From NCBI GenBank assembly GCA_902495455.1, contig CABUXJ010000018.1:1-52064 (forward strand): a DNA stretch of 52,064 nucleotides, read 5' to 3'. The translations under genes and the position numbers were made by a program. This DNA comes from an uncultured Prevotella sp. GTDB lineage: Bacteria; Bacteroidota; Bacteroidia; Bacteroidales; Bacteroidaceae. Shown here piece after piece: positions 35,062 through 42,178 of the stretch; within the stretch, counting starts at the first letter, position 1, and each line of letters starts with the position of its first letter. Under the pieces are notes generated by a model. The model worked only from the letters and a program-made list of their open reading frames with translations. It was not told where the DNA came from and searched no databases.

Positions 35062-36581
35062 TCGACGGCCTCCTTTCCTTGATTGTCTTCAGATGGTTGT
35101 TCCTGAGATGTCTCTGATGCCGGTTCCTCGGCTGATTCTTCAGTTCCCTCGGTTGCAGCATGTGTTTCTCCTGCTGCGGGAGCGGAAGCATCCTCAGTAG
35201 CGGGAGTGGGAATTTCCTCTGCCGGTTCCGGCGCCGCCTCTTCCGACGGGGTGGCCGGGATCTCCTCTGTCGGTGTCGGGATCTCTTTGGATGCCAACGT
35301 CACTTCCGGTGCTTCAGCACTGGCGTCTGCCGGAGTATCCTCAGAGGTGGAGGTGTCAGCCGGAGGCGTGGTTTCTTCGGAAGCGGGCTGCGGTATGGCA
35401 AAACTGTCGGAGGGCACGAAAATTGTGTCAGACGACACTGTTGTTGAAAAGCTGTCGGAGGACAGGCTGTCTGTCGGCAGGGCCGTGCTGTCTGCCGGAG
35501 TCTTCAGTCCGGCTTTGGCGGCTTTGGCGTTAGCCTTGGCATCGAGGCGGGCTTGACGCTCACGCTCTTTTTCGGCCTGACGGACCTTTGCGGCGGCGGC
35601 AGTGGCGGCGGCCTTTACGCGATTGAGAGAGTCTGTCTCTATCTTCTTTACAGCCATGATTGAGTCGTAGCAATGCCAGAAGTCCTTGCTGACACTCACC
35701 GTAATAGAGTCTTCCGTGTACTTCTTTTCCGCAGCGCTCATCTTGGCGCTATAAATACTGTCTATACGGTCTTTGTAAACCTGGTCGCAATCGTAGCGCC
35801 AACGGTATTTCTTCGTGACGGGATAACGCCCGAGACGGTAAACAAATCCGACGTGGAGGTCACTCACGACGGGAAAGACGCCGCTTTGGGCGCGCTCCGT
35901 CACTGGATAGCAGTCGCTCTCGCGGTCGTGGCGATACTTGTCATACGACGCGAAAGCCAGACCTGCGCTGATGCCGAGGTCGACGTCGAGACTGTTGCCG
36001 TTCTTAAAAACGTATAGAGGTTTCACTATACCGTAAGTGAAACCAGCAGTGACGGCCGAGCCTTGATAGCCTTCCGAACCAAGGAGTTTGATCGAGAATT
36101 TATTATAAGATAGGTATGCGCCGCGATAGAAGAGCAGTCCGGAATGTCTGACCCGGTTACGGCGACACGAGAACACGCGGTCGAGAAACCGCGTGTGCGG
36201 ATATATCTTGTAAGTCTTGTCAAATTTGTTCTCTTCGTCCCGCGGCTCTGTCTGGCGCGTGCGCCAGTAGTTCCGGAAATATAGGCGGGCGCCCATTATG
36301 TTGTAGACGAGTCCGGACTTGAAGGTATGGCTTGTCTGCCAGTTGTAGCGCACATCAAGTCCTACGGCCCAACGGTTCCAATTGGTAGAGTGGACATCAA
36401 ACTCGATGCCGGCATTGGGCATGAGCAGAGTCCAGTCGACCATGTTTGTATGGAATGAAAGCCGTTCGGCCAAGGACAGCGTATCGACCCGCATACTTTT
36501 ATCCACACCCTGAGCCGCTACGGACAGGGAGAAGACAAACATATACAGACATGTTATGCCTTTCCAATAACACAATCTCAC
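35058..36581 (-). CDS. DUF3575 outer-membrane protein with long acidic tail
   Basis: A 507-residue protein. A signal peptide (CLYMFVFSLSVAA, to about residue 23) precedes a DUF3575 barrel-type domain (about 40-265: LSFHTNMVDWTLLMPNAGIE, GLDVRYNWQ). Next comes a charged helical, probably coiled-coil stretch of Ala, Lys, Arg and Glu (about 300-365: KVRQAEKERERQARLDAKAN). The final 140 residues are low-complexity Ala/Pro/Glu/Ser/Thr. The gene is the first of the fimbria-type run. The 4-base overlap with the DUF5119 gene implies a joint product. The tail may span the periplasm or project from the surface; which is unclear. Confidence 0.78.
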   Translation of the reverse strand: MRLCYWKGITCLYMFVFSLSVAAQGVDKSMRVDTLSLAERLSFHTNMVDWTLLMPNAGIEFDVHSTNWNRWAVGLDVRYNWQTSHTFKSGLVYNIMGARLYFRNYWRTRQTEPRDEENKFDKTYKIYPHTRFLDRVFSCRRNRVRHSGLLFYRGAYLSYNKFSIKLLGSEGYQGSAVTAGFTYGIVKPLYVFKNGNSLDVDLGISAGLAFASYDKYRHDRESDCYPVTERAQSGVFPVVSDLHVGFVYRLGRYPVTKKYRWRYDCDQVYKDRIDSIYSAKMSAAEKKYTEDSITVSVSKDFWHCYDSIMAVKKIETDSLNRVKAAATAAAAKVRQAEKERERQARLDAKANAKAAKAGLKTPADSTALPTDSLSSDSFSTTVSSDTIFVPSDSFAIPQPASEETTPPADTSTSEDTPADASAEAPEVTLASKEIPTPTEEIPATPSEEAAPEPAEEIPTPATEDASAPAAGETHAATEGTEESAEEPASETSQEQPSEDNQGKEAVE

Positions 36582-36709
36582 AATTTATACGTTAAAATTA
36601 TACATATAGAGCGGGACTTTCAGCACACTGTCACTTCTTTTTATGTCACGGCGGCGTCCGACCCGGTAAGTCACTTCCTTATTACGTGAGGTATTTCCCA
36701 ATGACGCCG

Positions 36710-36717
36710 CAAAAGTA
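36710..36717 (-). promoter_or_regulatory. Candidate -7 box for the fimbria-type operon
   Basis: On the minus strand TACTTTTG followed by CGGCGTC matches the Bacteroidota -7 consensus exactly and is about 130 bases upstream of the first gene. A TTTG lies only 12 bases further upstream, not the usual 19-21, so the -33 element is not confirmed. Confidence 0.4.
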
Positions 36718-36908
36718 AATAAAGAATGTCAAATTACCCCCCCGATTGTTATATTATGTTAATGTGTTTAAAATGCGGCTTATTCTGTAAAATACGGGGT
36801 CAAACATGATCCTATGATGCAGTTAAAGTCATTCCGCGGTAAATTCTTTGCAAGGGATGAATCGAAGATAATGGGGCTGCCACGACGTGACGAACGGAAA
36901 CATGTATA

Positions 36909-36994
36909 TGTGTAATGAGGGTGTATCAAAATGGCTACAAGAATATGTCCCTACAATGTGCTTCCCCCGCATTTTGATACACCCTCATTACACA
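36909..36994. repeat. 24-base perfect inverted repeat (GGGTGTATCAAAAT family)
   Basis: Arms 36909-36932 and 36971-36994 are exact inverse complements, each containing AATGAGGGTGTATCAAAAT, with a 38-base spacer. A similar GAGGGTGTATTAAAAT is found at about 51895. It resembles a small transposon-end derived element; no transposase is present. Confidence 0.8.
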
Positions 36995-37026
36995 ATATTA
37001 TATATAATATTAGTTCATAATAGCGC

Positions 37027-37095
37027 AAACGCGAAGACGCAAAGTATTGATGCGACAGAACAAATGTCGCATCAATACTTTGCGTCTTCGCGTTT
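37027..37095. repeat. 31-base perfect palindrome, 7-base loop
   Basis: Arms 37027-37057 and 37065-37095 are exact 31-base inverse complements (starting AAACGCGAAGACGCAAAG). It lies about 90 bases beyond the rseP stop on the transcribed side and could end rseP-operon transcripts, or be a mobile palindrome. The remainder of the 36582-37186 gap shows no gene. Confidence 0.9.
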
Positions 37096-37186
37096 ACGTT
37101 AATAAATCAATGATGCTACTTATGCATCATGACCTCAGGAAAATTCTGAGATTGTGAATCCTCGAAAGTGCTCTGGCTCTCTTGCC

Positions 37187-38551
37187 TCACATCACATTCA
37201 GCCAGCGCAGAATGTCGTTGAGATTGGCCACCACCATGAGGAGTATGAGGATGCCAAAACCGACATACTCGGCGTAGAGCATGAAGTTTTCGCTCGGTTT
37301 GCGGCGAGTCACTATTTCGTACAGCAGGAACAGGACGTGGCCACCGTCGAGGGCGGGGATGGGGAGAATGTTCATGAAGGCGAGGATGATGCTCAGGAAA
37401 GCGGTCATCTTCCAGAACAGATACCAGTCCCATGAGCCTGGGAAAAGGCTGCCGATTGTTCCGAAACCACCCACGGACTTGGCTCCGTCGGCCGTGAAGA
37501 CGTACTTCATGTCGTCCACATAGCCGCCCAACACGTTCAGACCGTAGCTGACTCCGGCGGGGAAACTCTCGAAGAAACCATACTTGCGGGTGACCGACTC
37601 ATAGTGCGGAATCTTCGGGACATATCCGAGTTTGAGTTCCGGCGAAAGCACGATGGTCGCCGTGTCTCTCACGCCGTCACGCTCTGTGACAACACTCGTG
37701 GTGCGCACACGCAGACTGTCGGTCGGAGTCTCGACCGTGGCCAGTACGTCGGAGAGGCAGCCTACCTCGTTTTCGACGTCGTTATAGGAATCCGTCGGTT
37801 TGCCGTTGAAGGCGACGATGCGGTCGCCCTTCATCACGCCGGCCTTGGCCAATGCTCCTCCTGGGATGATGCTGTCTATTTCGGACGAGATGAGCTGTTT
37901 GGCAAAGAGGGGCTTGTTCTTCAGCATGTCGAGCAGATTGAGGTCTCCCGGCAGGGTGATGCTCATGGGCTTGCCGTCACGGATGATGTCCGCGCGGGTG
38001 GCCTTTGACAGGTCGCGATACATGTCCACGCCCCACTCCTTGAACTCGCCCTTCTCCGTTCCCACGAGTATGTCGCCGTCGCGGAAACCGAGTGCCTTGG
38101 CCTCGTTGCTGAACTTCATTCCGTCGGTCATGTTTTTCGTGGGGATGTAGGTATCACCCCAGGTGAAGAGCAGCATGGAGTAGATGAACAGGGCGAGCAG
38201 GAAGTTGACCAGCACACCGCCAATCATGACCAACAGACGCTGCCACGCGGGCTTCGAACGAAATTCCCACGGCTGCGCCGGTTGTTTCATCTGGTCTGTG
38301 TCAAAGGACTCGTCGATCATGCCGGCTATCTTGCAGTAACCTCCCAACGGCAGCCAACCGAGACCGTAGGTGGTCTCGCTGCGGCGCGGTTTGAACTCGA
38401 AGAGATGAAACCAGGGGTCAAAGAACAGGTAAAACTTCTCCACGCGGATGCCGAAGAGACGGGCGAAGAGGAAATGACCGCCCTCATGCAACAGCACCAG
38501 GATGGATATCGAAAGCATGAACTGCAGTGTCTTTATAAGAAATATTTCCAT
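37187..38551 (-). CDS. rseP: RIP metalloprotease RseP (site-2 protease)
   Basis: A 454-residue inner-membrane zinc protease. HEGGH (residues 22-26) provides the HExxH zinc site within the first membrane helix. A membrane helix follows near 115-130. A PDZ region lies at about 205-300 (GDRIVAFNGKPTDSYNDV). The LDG-type motif PIPALDGGHVLFLL near residue 400 completes the active site. The family cuts membrane-embedded anti-sigma factors or signal-peptide remnants in envelope stress responses. It comes last in a conserved Bacteroidales run tsaB-DUF4290-murA-rimM-dxr-rseP, although the 333-base gap before it may carry its own promoter. Confidence 0.94.
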   Translation of the reverse strand: MEIFLIKTLQFMLSISILVLLHEGGHFLFARLFGIRVEKFYLFFDPWFHLFEFKPRRSETTYGLGWLPLGGYCKIAGMIDESFDTDQMKQPAQPWEFRSKPAWQRLLVMIGGVLVNFLLALFIYSMLLFTWGDTYIPTKNMTDGMKFSNEAKALGFRDGDILVGTEKGEFKEWGVDMYRDLSKATRADIIRDGKPMSITLPGDLNLLDMLKNKPLFAKQLISSEIDSIIPGGALAKAGVMKGDRIVAFNGKPTDSYNDVENEVGCLSDVLATVETPTDSLRVRTTSVVTERDGVRDTATIVLSPELKLGYVPKIPHYESVTRKYGFFESFPAGVSYGLNVLGGYVDDMKYVFTADGAKSVGGFGTIGSLFPGSWDWYLFWKMTAFLSIILAFMNILPIPALDGGHVLFLLYEIVTRRKPSENFMLYAEYVGFGILILLMVVANLNDILRWLNVM

Positions 38552-38884
38552 ATTTAAGTTTTGAATTATGAATTACGAATTAGGAGTTATTAATGGTGAG
38601 TGGTGAGTGGTGAATGGTGAGTTGGTCGGCCTGCGGCCGATTGTGAGTTATTGAATTACGAATTTACCTTTGCGCTTGTATTTCCTTGCACTGTTTTTCC
38701 TTGCACTGTTTTCCTTACGCTTGTTTTCCTTTGCGCTTGTTTTCCTTTGCGCTTGTATTTATGGTTTTGCTTCCCATACACTTGTTTTTGTTGATTGTGA
38801 AGCAGAAACCATTCCGCAGGCATAATTCGTAATTTGATAACTCTTAATCGGCCGCAGGCCGACCAACTCACCATTCACCATTCA
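38552..38884. repeat. Inverted repeats flanking a 16-base tandem array (333-base gap)
   Basis: The gap between dxr and rseP is almost all repeat. Outer arms of about 75 bases (about 38588-38665 and 38824-38900) are imperfect inverse complements sharing ATGGTGAGTGGTGAATGG and GGTCGGCCTGCGGCCGATT. Between them, 38668-38760 holds about six degenerate copies of a unit like TTTGCGCTTGTTTTCC. The right arm runs into dxr and encodes its last residues. A minus-strand open frame across the array is repeat translation, not a gene. Confidence 0.85.
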
Positions 38885-40069
38885 TCACTCACCATTCATA
38901 ATTTGCATGGCGACCCTTCTTGCCTCGCGGTCGGTGGCGACGTAGGTGTCGTATGTCGGAGCGGCGTCGAAGGGGACGCGCGACATTGTCTTCTCGATGA
39001 TGTCGCTCATCCGGAGGAAACCGCAGCGGTCTTCAAGAAAACCGCGATTGACGATCTCGTTGGCGGCATTTACGATGCAGGGCATGTTGCCGCCGCGACG
39101 TATCGCCTCAAAAGCCAAAGCAAGACAGCGGAACTTCTCCAAGTCGGGGCGGAAAAACTCCAGCGGACGGGAGAACAGGTCGAGACGCTTCGACGACAGA
39201 CTGAGGCGGTCGGGATAAGAGAAAGCATACTGGATGGGCAGACGCATGTCGGGCACGCCCAGCTGGGCTTTGACGGCTCCGTCGCGGAACTGCACCGCGC
39301 TGTGGACAATCGACTGAGGGTGAACGAGCACTTCAATATTGTCGGCATCGACGCCGAAAAGCCATCTTGCCTCTATGACCTCAAAGCCTTTGTTCATCAT
39401 TGTCGCGCTGTCGATGGTTATTTTCGCACCCATATCCCACGTCGGATGATGGAGCGCGTCGGCTTTTGTCACGGTTGCCAACTGGTCGATGGTATAGTTG
39501 CGGAACGGGCCGCCCGACGCCGTGAGGAGGATTTTCTCTATCTCGTTGTCCCCTTCACCGACCAGACACTGGAATATGGCGGAGTGCTCGCTGTCCACGG
39601 GGAGTATCGGTGTGCGGTAGCGCGCGGCCAGTTCGCAAATCAGTTCGCCGGCGACGACAAGCGTCTCCTTGTTAGCCAGACAGATGGTCTTGTGCGCCTT
39701 GATGGCATGAATGGTCGGCGAAAGGCCGGCAAAGCCCACCATCGCCGTGAGCACCACGTCGATAGGACCGGCCTCCACAATCTCGTCGAGAGCCTTTGCA
39801 CCGGCATACACCTTTATGTCCGGCTGGTCGTCAAGCAGCGCCCGCAACTCGTCATAACGGTCTTCGTTGGCTATGACGACGGCGGCGGGCTTGAAACGGC
39901 GGGCTTGTTCAGCAAGCAGTTCCACGCGGTTGTTGGCCGTAAGGCAGTAAACTTCATATCTGTCCGAATGTTCCTCAATGACCTGAAGGGCCTGAGTGCC
40001 TATCGAGCCGGTAGAGCCGAGTATGGCAATCTGCTTCTTTGGAGCTTCGGATTGTTGTTGATGTGTCAT
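38885..40069 (-). CDS. dxr: 1-deoxy-D-xylulose 5-phosphate reductoisomerase
   Basis: A 394-residue cytosolic NADPH-dependent enzyme converting DXP to 2-C-methyl-D-erythritol 4-phosphate, the committed step of the MEP isoprenoid pathway. NADPH-binding LGSTGSIGTQAL lies at about residues 14-25. The metal and substrate segments PVDSEHSAIFQCL (about 147), ASGGPFRN (about 184) and HPTWDMGAKITIDSATMMNKG (about 208-228) are all present. Length is normal. Its final residues MQIMNGE and the stop codon are encoded by the edge of the flanking dispersed repeat, so the C-terminal few residues may be repeat-derived. Confidence 0.97.
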   Translation of the reverse strand: MTHQQQSEAPKKQIAILGSTGSIGTQALQVIEEHSDRYEVYCLTANNRVELLAEQARRFKPAAVVIANEDRYDELRALLDDQPDIKVYAGAKALDEIVEAGPIDVVLTAMVGFAGLSPTIHAIKAHKTICLANKETLVVAGELICELAARYRTPILPVDSEHSAIFQCLVGEGDNEIEKILLTASGGPFRNYTIDQLATVTKADALHHPTWDMGAKITIDSATMMNKGFEVIEARWLFGVDADNIEVLVHPQSIVHSAVQFRDGAVKAQLGVPDMRLPIQYAFSYPDRLSLSSKRLDLFSRPLEFFRPDLEKFRCLALAFEAIRRGGNMPCIVNAANEIVNRGFLEDRCGFLRMSDIIEKTMSRVPFDAAPTYDTYVATDREARRVAMQIMNGE

Positions 40070-40099
40070 ATATCGTTAATTAAAAAAACCACCTCAAAA

Positions 40100-40137
40100 C
40101 CCACCCCAACCCTCCCGAAGGGAGGGAGCTGGATATT
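40100..40137. repeat. CCCTCCCGAAGGGAGGG palindrome, single-arm copy
   Basis: CCCACCCCAACCCTCCCGAA followed by GGGAGGGAGCTGGATAT. It is one arm of the paired-palindrome family, here abutting the composite repeat that follows rimM and lying upstream of dxr. Confidence 0.75.
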
Positions 40138-40252
40138 GTCAGATGGGAATGATGGGAGTGATGGGAATGATGGGAGATTGGGGAATAATGGGAGCCGCAT
40201 CGAACGGCGGCAGCAAGTTTTTCACTCTTCACTCTTCATTCTTCACTTAAAA
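40138..40252 (-). repeat. Composite dispersed repeat after rimM
   Basis: On the minus strand: TTAAGTGAAGAATGAAGAGTG, then CTTGCTGCCGCCGTTCGATG, then CTCCCATTATTCCCC and a run of CCCATCATT/CCCATCACT units. Module order and wording match the 9655-9835 copy. The first module contains the rimM stop codon TGA and the codons for its last residues. Confidence 0.8.
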
Positions 40253-40748
40253 TTCCTTCCGGGAGTCGCATCACTATCTTCCGGGCTGACGTGTCCACGT
40301 CTTCGATGAGTTCGGCCGCGGCGGGGATGAGCCGGCCGTCTTCCATCTCGAACAGCGTGTTGACGGTCGTGTCGTCCACTGAAGCGATGCGTCCGGCATT
40401 GCGCCCCGTCACGGAGTCAATGATTTCAAATCCCGTAATGGCGGCGTAGGACGGCGCGCCTTCGTCGGTGGCGGCCACGTCGCGCGGGAAATAGACTTCG
40501 CATCCGGTCAACTCGGCCGCCCGTTCCTGCGTGTCGATGTCGCAGAACTTGACCAACGCGGTCTCTTCGCTGCGGAACCGGTATTCCTCCATGAAAAACG
40601 GCACCATGATGCCGTCTATCCGCAGGATGAGATAGTCGCAGTCCGTGCGGTCGAATATGTCGTCGGCGAAGTGCATCGACACCTCGCCTTTGACACCGTG
40701 GGGCTTGCCCAGCTTACCTATCTTATATACATCTTCTTCCCGTATCAT
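40236..40748 (-). CDS. rimM: Ribosome maturation factor RimM
   Basis: A 170-residue protein that helps assemble the 30S subunit, binding ribosomal protein S19 in the head region. N-terminal KIGKLGKPHGVKGEVSM (about 7-23) is the RimM signature. The C-terminal PRC-barrel part includes DSVTGRNAGRIASVDD and LIPAAAELIEDVD. It lies 3 bases after murA. The last residues (ILSEE) and stop codon are supplied by the GAAGAATGA repeat, implying that the original C-terminus has been altered or replaced in a permissive position. Confidence 0.94.
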   Translation of the reverse strand: MIREEDVYKIGKLGKPHGVKGEVSMHFADDIFDRTDCDYLILRIDGIMVPFFMEEYRFRSEETALVKFCDIDTQERAAELTGCEVYFPRDVAATDEGAPSYAAITGFEIIDSVTGRNAGRIASVDDTTVNTLFEMEDGRLIPAAAELIEDVDTSARKIVMRLPEGILSEE

Positions 40749-40751
40749 GCT

Positions 40752-42056
40752 TCATTCCCTCCTTATCCGCGCTCCGAGCTGCCCCAGACGCGCTTCGATG
40801 TCTTCATATCCGCGGTCTATCTGCTCGATGTTGTCTATCCGGCTGGTGCCTTCAGCGCTCATGGCGGCTATCAGCAAGGCGATGCCGGCACGTATGTCGG
40901 GGCTTGCCATGCGGCCTGCGCGGAGCCGGATGCCACGGTCGTGGCCGACGACGACGGCGCGGTGGGGGTCGCAGAGTATGATCTGTGCTCCCATGTCAAT
41001 CAGTTTGTCCACGAAGAACAGGCGGCTCTCGAACATCTTCTGATGGAAGAGGACGCTGCCACGGGCCTGTGTCGCGACGACGATGAGCACCGAGAGGAGG
41101 TCCGGGGTCAGTCCCGGCCACGGTGCGTCGGCCAGTGTCATGATCGTTCCGTCGATGAACGAGTCTATCTGGTAGTGGTCCTGCCGCGGAATGACGAGGT
41201 CGTCGCCCTCTACGTCAATCCTCACGCCGAGCCGGCGAAAAGCGTCGGGTATGATGCCGAGGTTGCGCAGCGACACGTCCTTGATGCGTATGCCGTCGCC
41301 CACCATGACGGCCATGCCGATGAACGAGCCGACCTCGATCATGTCGGGCAGTATGGTGTGGGTCGTGGCGTGGAGTGTGGTGACGCCGACGATGGTCAGC
41401 AGGTTTGATCCGATGCCGCTTATCTGTGCTCCCATCCGGTTGAGCATGTGGCAAAGCTGCTGTATGTATGGTTCGCAGGCGGCGTTGTATATGGTGGTGG
41501 TGCCATTAGCCATGACTGCGGCCATGATGATGTTGGCCGTGCCGGTGACGGAGGCTTCGTCCAGTAGCATGTAGCATCCCTTCAGCTGTCGTGCCTCAAT
41601 CTCGTAGACATCGCGTCCCGGGACATGGCGGAAGTCGGCGCCGAGATGGCGGAAGCCGAGGAAGTGGGTGTCGAGACGGCGTCGTCCGATCTTGTCGCCG
41701 CCGGGTTTGGTGATGACGGCCTTGCCGAACCGCGCCAGCAACGGACCTATCATGAGCACCGAACCGCGCAGTGAGGCACACTTGCGGACGAACTCGTCAC
41801 TTTCGAGATAGTCGAGGTTGAGGTTGGCGGCACGGAATGAGTATTCGCCGTGACCGCGGTGGTCTACCGTGACGCCGATGTCGCTGAGCAGCCGGATCAG
41901 GTTGTGGACGTCGAGTATCTCCGGGATGTTGGATATCCTCACCTCATCTGCCGTGAGCAGCGAGGCACATATCACCTCGAGGGCCTCATTTTTGGCGCCC
42001 TGCGGTCTGATTGTTCCTTTCAGCGGATGTCCGCCTTCGATGATGAATGATGCCAT
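40752..42056 (-). CDS. murA: UDP-GlcNAc 1-carboxyvinyltransferase MurA, Cys-to-Asp active site
   Basis: A 434-residue enzyme transferring enolpyruvate from PEP to UDP-GlcNAc, the first committed step of peptidoglycan synthesis. The frame opens at 42101, but MASFIIEGGHPLKG at 42056 is the natural start; upstream codons fall in a hairpin. Visible signatures are GAKNEALEVI (about 20-29) and KPGGDKIGRRRLDTHF (about 117-132). In E. coli the corresponding loop is PGGCAIG with Cys115, the fosfomycin target. Here residue 121 is Asp (codon 41694-41696). Asp at this position occurs in mycobacterial and chlamydial MurA, which are active and fosfomycin-insensitive. The gene lies between the DUF4290 gene and rimM. 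Confidence 0.95.
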   Translation of the reverse strand: MASFIIEGGHPLKGTIRPQGAKNEALEVICASLLTADEVRISNIPEILDVHNLIRLLSDIGVTVDHRGHGEYSFRAANLNLDYLESDEFVRKCASLRGSVLMIGPLLARFGKAVITKPGGDKIGRRRLDTHFLGFRHLGADFRHVPGRDVYEIEARQLKGCYMLLDEASVTGTANIIMAAVMANGTTTIYNAACEPYIQQLCHMLNRMGAQISGIGSNLLTIVGVTTLHATTHTILPDMIEVGSFIGMAVMVGDGIRIKDVSLRNLGIIPDAFRRLGVRIDVEGDDLVIPRQDHYQIDSFIDGTIMTLADAPWPGLTPDLLSVLIVVATQARGSVLFHQKMFESRLFFVDKLIDMGAQIILCDPHRAVVVGHDRGIRLRAGRMASPDIRAGIALLIAAMSAEGTSRIDNIEQIDRGYEDIEARLGQLGARIRRE

Positions 42057-42068
42057 TGTTTTTCTTTT

Positions 42069-42102
42069 TATGATAGCTATTGTAGCTACAGTAGCTATCA
42101 TA
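42069..42102 (-). promoter_or_regulatory. Hairpin just upstream of murA start
   Basis: TATGATAGCTA (42069-42079) and TAGCTATCATA (42092-42102) are perfect 11-base arms around a loop containing TGTAGCTACA, which is itself palindromic. On the transcript the stem ends about 13 bases before the murA ATG. It could affect murA translation or be another small dispersed palindrome. Confidence 0.55.
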
Positions 42103-42112
42103 GCTATGATAG

Positions 42113-42178
42113 GAATGGGAGAAATGGCGCCAGCCTATTCTTCACTCTTCCCTCTTCATTCTTCACTTAAATTCTTCA
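42113..42178 (-). repeat. Composite dispersed repeat after the DUF4290 gene
   Basis: On the minus strand, from the stop codon: TGAAGAATTTAAGTGAAGAA, then TGAAGAGGGAAGAGTGAAG, then AATAGGCTGGCGCCATTTCTCCC. The first two modules match the copy at 9655-9700. No long CCCATTAAT array follows here. Confidence 0.8.

Noticed and set aside
38656..38874. 72-codon minus-strand frame rich in Lys and Arg
   Set aside because: It is translation of the 16-base tandem array and its flanks, with no independent evidence of expression.
38834..40309. 491-codon plus-strand frame opposite dxr and rimM
   Set aside because: It is a shadow of dxr, which has every catalytic motif on the minus strand; GC-rich codon use creates long antisense frames.
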